The notes: a model not told the origin generated them from the sequence alone. Counted from the first letter of the stretch, positions 11,823 through 23,660 are shown. The stretch: 64,000 nucleotides of DNA from Rhodocollybia butyracea (GCA_015501585.1 JADNRY010000144.1:62001-126000); one strand, 5' to 3'. Numbers and translations: made by a program.

Positions 11823-12022
11823 TGTAACGGCTATGCCGTTACTGGTCCTAAAGCGCTGCATCGCCATTCAATTTCTTTTATATTCAATATATTTCTTTTA
11901 CTATATACTGCATACCATACGACTTACATAAGTAAGTCTTCTTTTATACTGGTACACTACATGCTATAAAGCTTGTCGTGTTCACCCGTGTGATTAAGCA
12001 ACAGCCTCTCAGAGGCCTTACA
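11823..12022 (+). mobile_element. Gypsy-type LTR (200 bp) upstream of a gag relic
   Basis: The block starts TGTAACGGCTATGCCGTTAC and ends ..GGCCTTACA, so it has the inverted terminal pentamer TGTAA/TTACA typical of Ty3/Gypsy LTRs in basidiomycetes. It lies 344 bp upstream of a gag-like frame in the same orientation, as a 5' LTR would. I found no second LTR copy in the window, so the element is incomplete or the 3' LTR has diverged. Confidence 0.5.
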
Positions 12023-12086
12023 CTTTTTTGAACATCAAGTAGCGTTATATGCATACCATTGTTTAAAAGTAAAAGATACAGTATGC

Positions 12087-12424
12087 AGTACAATATCAAT
12101 CATATTCATCAAACATCCTCGCCATCAGCTTCTTTTGATCATTAAGAACTTCTTTTTAAGAAATTCACTTCCTTTCTAAGCCTTTAAAAAGCTCAGATGA
12201 CTTCACTAAGTCCAGAGACAGCAAATAATTGCATGTCTGATAATAGTGTTGCCACAGTACAATATCAATCATATTCATCAAACATCCTCGCCATCAGCTT
12301 CTTTCAATCATTGAGAACTTCTTTTTAAGAAATTCACTTCCTCTCTAAGCCCTTAAAACACTCAGATGACTTCACCGAGTCCAGAGACAGTGAATAATTG
12401 CATGTCTGATAATAGTGATGCCAC
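12087..12424 (+). repeat. 169-bp tandem duplication covering leader and gag start
   Basis: 12087-12255 and 12256-12424 are near-identical tandem copies beginning AGTACAATATCAATCATATT. Each carries the leader and the first ~20 gag codons, so there are two in-frame-looking start regions (12197 and 12366). Only the second leads into the long frame; the first runs into a stop after the duplication joint. Confidence 0.9.
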
Positions 12425-14510
12425 GTCACAGAACAATTCCCACACGGTCAAGCTGTCAGAGGAAAAAATGAGTGAGCCTGAAAAACTCCTCATTCAATTA
12501 GCAAAGGAAACACCTCAGCAAGGAGAGAATCCTACAACAACAACGACTGGTAACAACAGTTGTCCCAAAGGCAGTCAAATGACTGCCATAAAAGAACCAA
12601 GAAACAATGTCTCTATAAATGAGAAAGCAGCTAAAGCGCTGGATTCAATAGCAGACCTTACACAGGTCTTAGTAAATACTACAAGGCGTATGCTGAAAAT
12701 TGCGGAAATGAATCAGCAATCCCTTAGCAAATTCACAATGGCAATGCATCAATTGAATGCATACTTAAGTGAAAAAGACAAAGAAAAAGACATTGTCCAA
12801 GTCATCAACAAAGTCGACAGACAGTGATGATCATACTGGAATTGCTATGCCAGTACCTAGACTGCCAGACAAATGTCCGTCAGTAATACAAGACAACTAT
12901 AAAAATACATTGTTCTCAAATGCATCAACAGGAAAATGGAAAGATTCCATGCTCCTGTTGGCACAGAACATAGGTCCATCATCCATAACACATAGAAATT
13001 ATGTGGGATTTGGAGGAGCAGGAGAATTACCTCCAACTACAGGCAAATTGCTATTAACACAGCAAAGCTATATAGACTCACATCAAAGATGTCTGTCATC
13101 ATTACCAGAAACGCCAATCCCTATGTTCCTTGCAGGAACAGGATATACACCTAAAGTGAGACAAAGTCCCACTGGGAGAAATTCTCCAGCACTGAGAGGA
13201 CCTAGGTCACTCCTGGTACCGCCCAAATCCAGGGCTACAATGCCAAAGTCGAGTGACTTCATGTTTGAAGAGCCAGAAATTATATCTGACTCTGCGGCTC
13301 AGCTTACGGATCACATTTGTAATACATTCGGAGCATTGGTGACACCCGGGCCATCAACGCCCATACATATATTGTCCACATTTGTGGATGATAAAGCTAA
13401 CATTAAAATGGAAGCATTCAGTGTGGTGATCCCACCAGCGCAAACAATAATTGCAGAAAACCCGGAAGATCCGGGTAATGAAAGTGATATGCTCACAGAG
13501 CTATTAGAGCGTTTTGGTTTAAACCAAACACCAACACAAGTTCCTATAAGGAACAAACCAAAGGATCTCCTGAAAAGAGAATCTATTCCAAATAACCACA
13601 ATGTGGTTATTAAGGCAGAAGAGTCAATCTCTGCCATAAAGACTAATGCTGGCAAGACAAATACACCCATTGTAACGGCATTCCCAGTAGTAACAACTGG
13701 TGGAAAAGCACCAACTAAAGTCAACACTGACCTGGACACAGGCATAGCCCATGAATGGGATAGCCATGTAGCAATGCAACACTTGTGCAACAAAAGCTTC
13801 TGAGAAACCGGAAAAGCTTCAGAGTTCTTTCCAGACCAAATGGTTGGGTTCAACACGGATGGACTTCCAGTTGATAAATTTAACACACCCAAAGAGGTGT
13901 GGACATGCGAACAAGATGATTTGCCAGAGGCAGGTCCTTCTAAAAGTGGGGGAGGACCACCTTGAAAAACACCTATGAGAGGAGCTCCAGGAGCACCCGA
14001 CAATGGTGACAATAGCTCTGACTCCAGTGGAGATGAGGGCAAACACAATGACAATAATAATTGTTGAAGCACACCATGGGATGATAACTCATCCGAAGAC
14101 AATATTGATTCAGATATCATGGGTTTGTCAGACAAATCCTGGGTTGGAGATAGTCTCCAATCTACTAAAAAGGCTAGTAGTAGCAAGAAAAGGAAGATGC
14201 AACAAAAAGTCACATCCCAAATTCGAGCCAAGACTGCCAACAATGACTGTTGTGATCTATGGAAACACCAGATACACAACACTTTAAGAGCCCAGGGCTA
14301 CTGGTACATCAGGGTAAGAGAAGGGTAGGTCAAGGAATGGTTCTGATATCAATCTATATGATACTAGCATGCTATATGCAAAGATAGACAGTCTTCTCTG
14401 GCCTACGGCTGCCTCCATTAATGATTTAATGGTTAAAAAAGCGAAATTTATGCACACATATACAGAGATCAGTCAATACCCACTCCCTCAGGATAGTATA
14501 GGCTACTCCT
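12366..14510 (+). pseudogene. Gag-like protein of an LTR element, frameshifted with TGA stops
   Basis: Starts MTSPSPETVNNCMSDNSDAT. The first 153 codons are Ser/Thr/Gln-rich with a helical segment (KALDSIADLTQVLVNTTRR). Near 12770-12827 the frame shifts by one, continuing for 344 codons (PVPRLPDKCP.. to HLCNKSF). Beyond the stop at 13801 the same frame stays coding (FFPDQMVGFNTDGLPVDKFN; SGGGPP; APDNGDNSSDSSGDEGK; MGLSDKSWVGDSLQSTKKAS) but is cut by TGA at 13801, 13963 and 14065. Each can be explained by CGA to TGA. A further frameshift near 14325 leads to INDLMVKKAKFMHTYTEISQ before a stop at about 14511. The acidic, Gly/Pro-containing C-terminal part fits Gypsy gag proteins, but no zinc knuckle, protease or polymerase follows, so the assignment is moderate. 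Confidence 0.5.
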
Positions 14511-15823
14511 GAGTGCTCAAAATGTACTTATCATACCAGGGTAGAATGTCATAGAAGCCTGTGGCCCCCCCTTCCCTGGATACTCTGATACTTATCCTCT
14601 AATTTCGAAAAAATGAGGGTTTTTGATGGGAAAGATTAAAGATCAATGAAGACTGATCTCCCAGGGGCCATCTAAATATATCTGAGACTCAGAAATGGTA
14701 GAGAACATATCAGGGCATCAGGGGGTGAAAAGGATCATCCTTATCCATTGCAATCTGCATGTTATATCAAGCAATCTTTAGACTCAACACTTTTCATTGA
14801 TTTCCTTTTATGGACATACAGCTTTGGCCTCATCCACTACAATCAAACTATGGACTACCATATTATTATCATAAGTATGTGACTCCTAGTATCTTAGCTT
14901 TTGTCTTAGCTACATATCTCCCTGGCTCTTTGTCCTCTCCAAAGGATTTTTGATGCTTTACTTGTTGTATATTTCTTTGATATTTATGGCTGCCACAGTA
15001 ATACTTAGACTTTCAGCTAAGTACAATGGTCTAACATTAACTACAGTCTGTCTGCATGGCACTTAAAGGGGGAGTTTGTGTAATTTCTGGGCAACTCATA
15101 GTTGTCCATTTTCAACCACAATCACAAGCACACAACTTAGAATTGAGAAGCAGCTGGCTAGAGTGCATTTCCATTAGGGATCAAAAGTGTGGTTCATATA
15201 GCCAATGAAAATAGCAAACTGCACCACACTGAACTGCTGAGTGCACCCTTCATCAGGAAAAAGTCCTAAAGCCCAGGCTCCCCGGAGACACCCCCCCAAT
15301 CCTAGGCAACCTCAGGCAACCTCAGGCAGCCTGGGATACCAAGTTATGTAATGCTGCATCAGTGTGGCGGTGCACTGCGGTTCAGTGCAAGGTTTTGTAA
15401 AATCATGAAATTTACAGAACCAGTAATAACCGGTGCAGTGCGGTTGCGCTATTTAGGGTGCTGCCTAAGCGTCACTGTGAGCTGTGCACATTCAAAAAGC
15501 TACTGACAAGGTTAGTTTTAATTTATACATATCAAAGAACTATCAGCACAGTAATAATTATTATAAGTGATCTTTTACTACCTAATATTATACTGTTTAC
15601 AAAGTTGTGAGTGGTACATAACTGCAATTTTTAGTTTGAACTGGTGCTAACCAGTCTGATACAGAGCCAGTGCAAGCTGTAAAACTGCACTGAACCCGCA
15701 CCGGTCCAGCAGTTTGCATCAGTTCAGTGCAAGGTTTGGTCAGATTGGGAGATTATAGCACTGGTGAGTTCTTGGTTTTCCTAAAATCCAGCAAAAAACC
15801 AAACCAAACCAAACTTTAAAACA
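14511..15823. other. Non-coding stretch between gag relic and NLR-1
   Basis: No ORF of note. A purine tract (AAAGGGGGAG, 15065-15074) followed by TTTGTGTAATT resembles a polypurine tract at an LTR border, but no matching LTR was found. 15345-15780 contains repeated short motifs (TTCAGTGCAAGG, TGCATCAGT, ACCGGTGCAGTGCGG), some inverted, suggesting a degraded MITE. The final AACCAAACCAAACC run abuts the NLR-1 stop codon. Confidence 0.3.
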
Positions 15824-18800
15824 CTAATTTCCATAATCTCCATCTTGGGCATTGGCTTTGGCTTTGTGCTCTAACAAAAGCTGGACAATATACTTATTGT
15901 GTTGAGCAGCAGCTGCCTGGAGAACATTTCCATACTCTCCACCTTGAGCATTGGCATCTGCTTTGTGCTCTAACAAGAGCTGAACAATAACCTTGTGGCC
16001 TTCAGCAGCAGCTGCCTGGAGTGCATTTCCATAATGTCCACCTTGGGCATTGACATCTGCTTTATACTCCAACAAAAGCTGGACAATAGCCTTGTTGCCT
16101 TCAGCAGAAGCCGCCTGGAGTGCATTTCCATAGTCTCCACCTTTGGCATTAACATCTGCTTTGTGCTCTAACAAAAGCTGGACAATATACTTATTGTGTT
16201 GAGCAGCAGCTGCCTGGAGTGCATTTCCATAGTGTCCACCTTGGGCATTGGCATCTGCTTTGTGTTCCAACAAGAGCTGCACAATATCTTTCTTGCCTCT
16301 AGCAGCAGCTGCCTGGAGTGCATTTCCATAGTGTCCACCTTGGGCATTGGCATCTGCTTTGTGCTCTAACAACAGCTGCACAATATCCTTGGAACCTTCC
16401 CCCACAGCTGCCTGGAGTGCATTGCCATAGTGTCCACCTTGGGCATTGGCATCTGCTTTGTGCTCTAACAACAGCTGCACAATATCCTTGGAACCTTCAG
16501 CCACAGCTGCCTGGAGTGCATTGCCATAGTGTCCACCTTGGGTATTGGCATCTGCTTTGTGCTCTAACAACAGCTGCACAATATTCTTGGAACCTTCAGC
16601 CACAGCTGCCTGGAGTGCATTGCCATAGTGTCCACCTTGGGTATTGGCATCTGCTTTGTACTTTAACAAAAGCTGCACAATATCCTTGTTGCTTTCAGCA
16701 GCAGCTATGTAGAGTGCATTTCCATAGGGTCCACCTTGGGCATTGGGATCTGCTTTGTGCTCCAACAAGAGCTGGACAATATCCTTGTTGCCTTCAGCAG
16801 CAGCTGTGCAGAGTACATTTCCATACCTTCCACCTTGGGCATTGCCATCTGCTTTGTGCTCCAACAAGAGCTGGACAATATCCTTGTTGCCTTGAGCAAC
16901 AGCTACCTGGAGTGGATTTCCAACCATTCTACCTTGGGCATTGGCATCTGCTTTGTGCTCTAACAAAAGCTGCACAATATCCCTGTAGCCCCCAGCAACA
17001 GCAGCCTGGAGTGCATTTCCATACCATCCACCTTGGACATTGGCATCTGCTTTGTGCTCTAACAAAAGCTGTATAATATCCCCATTGCCTTGAGCAGCAG
17101 CTGCCTGGAGTGCATTTCCATACTCTCCCCCTTGTGTATTGACATCTGCTGTTTCTTCTAACAATTCCTGAACAATCTTTGCCAATCCCTCATAGGCCAT
17201 GTAATACAATGGAGGTTGAATTTCATCTACCTCCAATTTGGGATTACATTCATAAATTTTGATCCAATTCATATATGGCAGTTCACTTCTGTGCCTCACT
17301 AACCTAACCGCCAGGTCATGGGCCGGTTGGTACTTCCACTGTTCCTTGGCTAACCTCCTCATATGGGATGGCCAATACTTTGCTGCATAAGCTGATAATG
17401 GATAATCCTTTTCAAAATCATATATCTGCTCTACATTAAGACCAAGCAAATAAATAACACATGTCTGACATATACTAGAATTTGCCAGGTGCTCATTGAT
17501 CTCAATTAGCCCAGCTAGATGTTCACCCTGCCTAGCCATAAAGAATTCCTTCACAGAATTGTGTGCAAGCTGAACTATGTTGTTCACATTGACCACAATC
17601 AATGTGGAATCCAGGATATCATATACTCCAGTTTCAAGCTCCAATGACCTTGCCTCAGGATCAAATATTTGCTCATCTAAGTCTACCGCAAGAATCTCTG
17701 TAACCTGTGCAATTGAAAGTGGTTCAAGTGCATATGTCAACCATCTGAGAAGTTGGCCTGCATCATCCACATGTTCACTTTCTGAGATTCTTTTAATTGC
17801 CACAGTGTATGTCTCCTCTAGGCTCTTGGGCATCTTCTTCAGCGCTTCTTGTATGGCCTTTGGTGTCTTACATCGCTGTAATACAGTTACTTGGCAGTCC
17901 ACCCAGCGAAACCTTTGTCAAGATAATGTTAATCACCTGAAGTTATCCCAATCATTTGCTATACTTACTGGCCCTGTGATTCTTGAGTCAAATAACTCAC
18001 TATTTCATCAAATAGCTCTTGCTTCAATTTGCGATGCCCAAGTTTGTCCTGCAGGTATTTGAAAACATCCTGATAAAAAGTCAATCTTGCTTGATCAAGG
18101 TGAATATGCCAAGATACATTGTAGGTGGGCTCAGCCAAATATCGACTTGTGACAGCTATATAGAGATTGTTCCTAAAATGAGCAAGATGTCTGAACACAT
18201 CAATTGCTTCACTGCATTCATCCATGGCATCTAGTACCAGGAAAGCAGGAGTTAAGTCCTTGACAATGGCTGCTAGAGTTATGCTTAAATCCTCTGTGGT
18301 GGGCTCCATAACGCCTTGGTTGTTGCACTTTGTAAACTGTGCATGGAGAGCAGGGTGGACACTATCAGATGTTGTGGCCATTTGCAACAAAAGTGATAGA
18401 AGAAGCCCACGGGCAGTTGTCTTTGTCTTCAAGTTGTCACGGTTGTCAAAATAGTAATAGTAGCATCCAACTGCAGAATTATCTTGCAAATTTTTGATGA
18501 TAGTTGTGCTAATGATGCATCTTAGATCTCAAGGCAATCAGAACCCATCCATGCTTACGAGAGCATAGTTTTCCCTGACCCCACTAGAAGACCTTTGTCA
18601 GACAGTAGACTCAACCTCCTGTATTGAATTTCACCTTTGCCTTGTATCCATAGAATCCCAGGTTCACCCTCATGCCACTCAACATATTCTGAGTCAGAAA
18701 GTATCCATTCTCCAGTGCCAGCTGTTTTTTTTATCATATGCAGCCACAAAATTTGTAGAAGGATCTGGCGCCTTCAACCAATTCCGAATAGCCAGCACAT

Positions 18801-19018
18801 CATTGCTATCTTCATTTTAACTGTTAATTGAAGAACCGGCGAGAAGTTGAAAGAACAACCAGAATGCACTTACTCCAGGATTGATAATTCACGATGAATT
18901 GCGAGTTATTCACAGTAAAGTTGGAACCATTGGCAAACATGCTATCAGATTGTAAGCTCAATTTCCGGCAATGTGACAAGTCATCTCGCCTGCCAGGCAT
19001 ATCTACTACTCCCGTCAT
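15824..19018 (-). CDS. NACHT-ankyrin STAND receptor (NLR-1), likely frameshifted
   Basis: Exons on the minus strand: 19018-18874, 18809-18635, 18583-18559 (25 nt), 18508-17969, 17912-15824. The start MTGVVD is chosen because the paralogue NLR-2 has the aligned MSEVD. The N-terminus carries an NNSQF-type motif seen ahead of fungal NACHTs. The NACHT has a P-loop VGSGKT on the microexon and Walker B FLVLDAMDEC, then a helical/winged-helix region (QVTVLQRCKTPKAIQEAL; LLRWLTYALEPLSIAQVTEI) and a 13-unit ankyrin array to the C-terminus. Such proteins are nucleotide-triggered cytosolic sensors implicated in non-self recognition in fungi; the repeats would bind ligand. An A8 run at 18727-18734 is one base longer than in NLR-2 and shifts the frame just before the P-loop, so the allele is inactive unless that base is an error. 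Exon 5 is intact for 692 codons. Confidence 0.75.
15830..17128 (-). repeat. 13 tandem ankyrin repeats of 99 bp, very high identity
   Basis: Thirteen consecutive 33-aa units with consensus GNALQAAAAEGNKDIVQLLL followed by EHKADANAQGGHY. All units have the same length with no indels. Differences concentrate at a few positions: the residue before Tyr at the unit border (W, R, P, H, D, E), positions 9-13 (AEGNK, AQHNK, AESNK, ARGKK, GEGSK) and the position after that Lys (D, N, Y, A, V). The final unit breaks off after GN at the stop codon. High identity with focused variation is the pattern reported for fast-evolving fungal NLR repeat domains. Confidence 0.95.
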
Positions 19019-20059
19019 ATTTTTCTGCACTCTATCAATGATGTTAGTAACAACTAAGACTGCAAGGAAACGTTGAAACCTGTGTGTGATCTTTGAACGA
19101 CGTGCTGGTACGTAGTAAGGAGGGAACAAATGAAACTTTGAGCAACAGACAGTTCATATAAGCTCTACTACACGTGTTTGGTATATGTATAGCTCGTGTA
19201 CCGCCGAACAAAGAAGCAAGTCGAAATTCTATATTGATTTGGCTCAGATGATCATAGATATCTTAATATCAAGTTCGGACTCGGGACGATTGAAGCGCCC
19301 AATTTATTTGCCCTCCGATGACCGAAGGGTGTTAAAATTCTTACTGTCCACTATCTGACAGCGACTTAAAAGCTTGCATTCGAATACTCGTTATGAAGGA
19401 CTGAACTCAGTCGGCTGACCTGAGAATATACTCTTGTGAAATCGATAACGAGGTGACAAGCTTCAGTTTATATACAGTACGTCGGACATAATTTAGGGGG
19501 ATCTAAAAGTTACAAAATTATCTGTTATGAACCACTCCAAAACACGCAAGCACAAGCAAAAGGATACCGCTTCACTGAACCCTGTCCAAGGAATCATAAT
19601 CCCCCGTGATCATATCGATCTAGTTCCTGTCCCCGTGGAGTATCTTCCGTACTTGGAGCCAAGGCTTATCGTTTCTTTCAGGTTGCACGCCTGGTATTCA
19701 GACTTGGAGATCGGATTGGAGATCATCACAACTTGTGCAAGACATACATACGTACCACACGGGACATTATGAAGAGCGGTGATTTGCGGTGCATCTTTTG
19801 CTGCTTGACAGCGTCAGAAAATGCTGGCGACTGCAGTTTGGTATTGAACTTGGGTCCGTATGTCGATTGAGCAAAGACAATAGAGTGTAGCGGAAAGAAT
19901 TTAAGTAAATGGAGGCAAAACCGAATGGCCTAGATCAAAACGACAAAAATTGCATTAATTCGCTGTTATTACAGCAGTCTACAGATATTAAGTAGTCCAC
20001 AAAGAACCAAAATTGGAAAAAACACAAAGAAAACAAAAAAAAAGCGAAATCACGTCGTC
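19019..20059. other. Upstream region of NLR-1
   Basis: 19080-19160 is conserved with the region upstream of NLR-2 (42479-42552, opposite orientation), including an ATGAACTGT start-like sequence and TTTGTTCCCTCCTTACTACG; a small upstream exon or leader is possible. An 81-codon frame at 19527-19772 (+) reads VPVPVEYLPYLEPRLIVSFR but resembles nothing I recognise. The rest shows no features. Confidence 0.35.
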
Positions 20060-21594
20060 TTCTGGGTACCGGAACAGGACGTAGCCTCCTGCGCATGGTA
20101 CCCCGCCTCACTCATCTTAGCGTGGTCTCCAACATCATCTAGTCGATCGGTCTGAGAGTGAGGCCCATTGTCTCGGAAATGAGGAAGTAGCCGTAGATGA
20201 AGCAGCGCCCGCAGAGGGAGCAGAGTGGAGGTTACCTTCGTCGGTGGTGACGACGAACGGGATGATCAGATAATCCACAGATGCCGTGGGATCGAATGGG
20301 AGTATGCTACCGGTGATGGCCCATGCGCTGGAAATCTGGGTAAAGGCAGGACAACTTCGACGTTGACGACTGGATACTGTTGGCCAAGGTGGTGTTATAT
20401 ATTAACGGTGTGGGTTTCTAAGTTTACCAACTGAGTGAATATGCACAAAAAAAAATAAAAGATGCAACGTACTGTTAATTAAACGCGACAGTGTCACCGA
20501 CGACACCAGCGATCATCCGGCAAATAATGATTCCAGAGAAGCCTTTGACAAGAGACCTATGCTCCGTTGTTCAGAAGGGAAACGGGTTAGAGTGGACGTT
20601 GAAATTTGAACCGTCGATGATAGACATGTACTTGTGGCACAGGTATACTGGAGCAAAGGTCGACTCATGACTGGCCAGAATCTCCGCTATTTTGTCCTCA
20701 AAGAGTTCTGAGTTTCTGGGGCTGGAACACTAGCGCTGACCTCTAAGCATCTTATCCGGCCTTTATTGATAAGGTATTCGAGGATCTTCGGGAGAAGGAA
20801 AAGACCAGTAGCGAGGAGCGAGTTGGGAAAAGCTAGTTTCGATGTTTTTGGCGCAAGAATCGAGCAGGAGAACGATGGTGGTACAGCACGGGTATGCGCA
20901 AAGCGCAACCCCAGAGTCTTCGAGGGTGGTGTACCTGCAGCTGCAGGAAAGGAGGTCTGTTATCGGTCTACCAGTGCTGTTATTCGGCCCACGCCCATAA
21001 TGTGCGGCGTGAAAGCATGAAGGCTACGAGTGCTAGTGAGTACTAGAGAGTACATGAGTTGTGGCCCGCCGAGTGCATTTACAGTATGTTCTAGAAGACG
21101 TACCTGACACCATTGGTATACCACGAACATACCATCCAGCCAAGTCTCTGGCGAATTTGCCGGCTGGAAAGATATAGACCATGAGTGAGTTGCGTGGTCC
21201 GCTGAGCGACCCGAGTCCGTCCATTGGCAGAAGATCTTCGAGCTTGGCACCGCTGACATACCGAGAGTCGTCTCCGAAAAGATACCATCGAGTCTACACG
21301 ATGAAAATGAGACAAAAACGGAAAGAAAAGAAAAAAGATCACGCACCTAATAGTAAGTTCCAAGTTCACGTTCATTGACACAGCTTGAAGCAGCACGCTT
21401 GGAGTATCTTGAGGCTTGGCGATGGTGTACGGCCTGTTGTGACCGGGTCGTTTCTTGTAAACAACCGGCTGTTCAAGTTCGTGAAAAGGAAAGTATGAGC
21501 GAGAGATGATCATTCTATCAGCCAGCAACGCCAGAGCTCGTACCTCAATTAACGTTTCCCGGGTGCCCTCCCACCGATTATCGATTATCGTCAA
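20060..21594 (-). pseudogene. MFS transporter-like relic, copy 1
   Basis: A decayed multi-exon gene on the minus strand. From 5' to 3': an N-terminal block (ISRSYFPFHELEQPVVYKK), an exon near 21293-21110 (DLLPMDGLGSLSGPRNSL..KFARDLAGWYVRGIPMVSG), a hydrophobic block near 20845-20760 (NSLLATGLFLLPKILEYLI), a block near 20560-20480 (IIICRMIAGVVGDTVAF) and a terminal block near 20190-20140 (FLISETMGLTL). The last is like the PETKGLTLE signature of sugar-porter MFS proteins. Stops and frameshifts separate the blocks, so it is not functional. The same ordered blocks recur at least five more times in 20-35 kb. MFS identity rests on this copy's C-terminus and on copy 3 (EIFPEPIRSLGVALA). Confidence 0.5.
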
Positions 21595-21679
21595 CGATGA
21601 TGCGGGGCCTTATTAGTATCACTCTACCGCGCTATTACGGGTCAAACGTTCTATTCCGAGTCGGGTTGCGTAGTCTCTC

Positions 21680-22965
21680 ACTCACTCTCTGCCACCAAAA
21701 AACTGGTTCTGCATTTACAACTCTCTCATGTCTACTGGCTTTCTCCTTCCTCCGATATCATATCAAAAAGAGGCTGGATGGAGGGTGGACTCCATGCCTT
21801 CAAGCTTCAACTGTAATCTTCATAAAGCCATCCTGATTCCTCAGTAGCTCTCCAGACTACGTGTCAATCTCATTTTCCACTTTTCGTCTAATTTCCGAGT
21901 CCAGTACCGATGCTATCAATAATCTGTTCCCGTTCTTCAAGACTATTGCCTCGACGTTGTCCCTCTACCAACTCTCAAGGTAATGGCGCGATACCTGATT
22001 CATCTGCACTATAGTCTTCACTCCACTGCGCCATGGTTCTACGTTCCATAGCGGCCTCACAGCTGTATCACCGCTTCAACCTCCTCCATTCGGGTTGCAC
22101 AATCTCATCCACCATCTGCCACCGAAAAACATCCAGACATTGGCTTCTATCACATTCACAATTCTATTCTTCCTACTGGCCTTCTCCTTCTTCTCAAATT
22201 ATTCCAATACTATATCAAAAAAGGCCGGATAGAGGATAGACGTGTGCGAGAGGCTTAGAGGTCCCAGTAAGCCCGGTAGTTCAGAATTCGTCGAGGAGCA
22301 TTCATTGAGTACTAAAATGATCTCATTAACATTCCCAACACACTGAGTACTGAGTACTGAGGCTCTTGATACCGGTTCTTCACAGGTGGACTCCCCGCAC
22401 CTTCAAGCTTCAACTCTAATTTCCATAACCATCCTTGGTAGATCTCTCGTGTCAATCACATTTCCACTTGCCGTCTATTTCCTGAGTCCAGTACTGGTGC
22501 TATCAAGAATTTGTTCCTCCCGTCGATGATTCTCACCATCCTGAATATCTACTCCACTCCGCTTTACAATGGAGGGTTTCGAGCGTAGGCTTCTTCTCAT
22601 TACCGATAGCTATGGGATGTTCAAACGTTTATCTGCCCACATTGGTTAGCAGTTAAGGATACACAGGTTTACCGGTACGTCCCTTCTCTTTTCGTTCATC
22701 TCCTCATCCCATTCCGTCAAGGGTGAAACAATCCCAATTCTGGTTACACTCTCTACCGCGTTGACCGCCAGTTGGCTATCTATCTCCGTGCCCCGTCCGT
22801 GCTTGCCACTGGCAAAGGTAACTTCTCCTCGAACGTCTTCCGGTACGGTATGGGGTTCCCTCTGCCGGCATTTACGCAAAATTTTTCATTCCAGAAACGA
22901 AGGGGTCTCAGTCTCGAATCGGAGGATATTGGAGACTGCCCCTGGGTGCGTACTGATAAAGATGT
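21680..22965 (+). pseudogene. MFS transporter-like relic, copy 2 (two fragments)
   Basis: Divergent from copy 1. The hydrophobic block appears at 21710-21780 and again, from a second fragment, at 22130-22230 (followed by AAAAGGCCGGAT). 22050-22310 is closely similar to the reverse complement of 32560-32830 (shared CTTCAACCTCCTCCATTCGGG). 22740-22930 carries the tail: TLSTALTASWL in one frame, LATGKGNFSSN, then GLSLES, matching the end of an MFS sugar porter. No complete frame exists. Confidence 0.45.
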
Positions 22966-23029
22966 TTTCGCAGGAGAGGGGGGTGTATTAGGGAAGGAGG
23001 TGAATAGCGCGTCGCACCAGCACTAATCT

Positions 23030-23660
23030 TGTAACGCTCTGTCAACAAACGAGATGAGCTGTTCAGCTCTTAGACACCCCGCAAATTACCAACTCTTCAC
23101 AATTCCCTGCATGGTATGCTAGTGATTCCGAATAGCTGATCTCCAAATCTCAATATTTACTTATTAGGCATGCACAAAGCAGCCGGTTAAGCTCCTTACT
23201 GCTAGACAGTTCATGGGACGGAAAACTGATAGCTCATTTGATATCATTGTCTGCGAGTCGTTCCAAACATGACCGAGTTTTTCTATCACCTCAGTCTGCA
23301 CGGTGATTTGCAGCACGTCTAACTAGTCCTCGGTGCTTGACAAAGCATTAGAGAATTCGTACGGCGACACTGTAAGCCTGGCAGCTCCGTATCCAGAGTC
23401 GAGATTAAGTCAAAGATTGTCACCTTGGGCAAAGACAACAGAGCGTAGCGGAAGTAACTGAAATGCGGACAACACAATCTACTACATGAAACCGTTATCA
23501 TCATAGGAGTAGGACCAAAATTGCATTAATTCACTGTGATTGAAACGGTATGGGGGCAAAGTACAGTGGTGTACAGATATTCGTCCACAAACGTTACAAG
23601 TAAACCAAATAGGAAAAAACAGCAAACGAGAAGAAAGCCAAAAACATGTTGTGCCCCCAT
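23030..23660. other. Intergenic, nothing recognised
   Basis: Only short frames without family features. 23440-23640 resembles 19880-20060 (CAAAGACAACAGAGCGTAGCGGAA; AAATTGCATTAATTC), i.e. the 3' flank of the MFS-like relics is duplicated together with the gene. Confidence 0.4.

Noticed and set aside
13311..14282. A 323-codon open frame antisense to the gag relic
   Set aside because: It is hydrophobic and Ser/Leu-rich in the way antisense frames of Ser/Thr-rich genes are, has no family motifs, and overlaps a sense frame with clear gag-like composition.
16318..17076. A 252-codon plus-strand frame with perfect 33-aa repeats
   Set aside because: It is the complement of the ankyrin array and inherits its periodicity; the same shadow occurs at 60073-60666.
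15830..17128. Regular 99-bp repeats as a CRISPR-like array
   Set aside because: Repeats are contiguous with no spacers, encode ankyrin units, and the genome is fungal.
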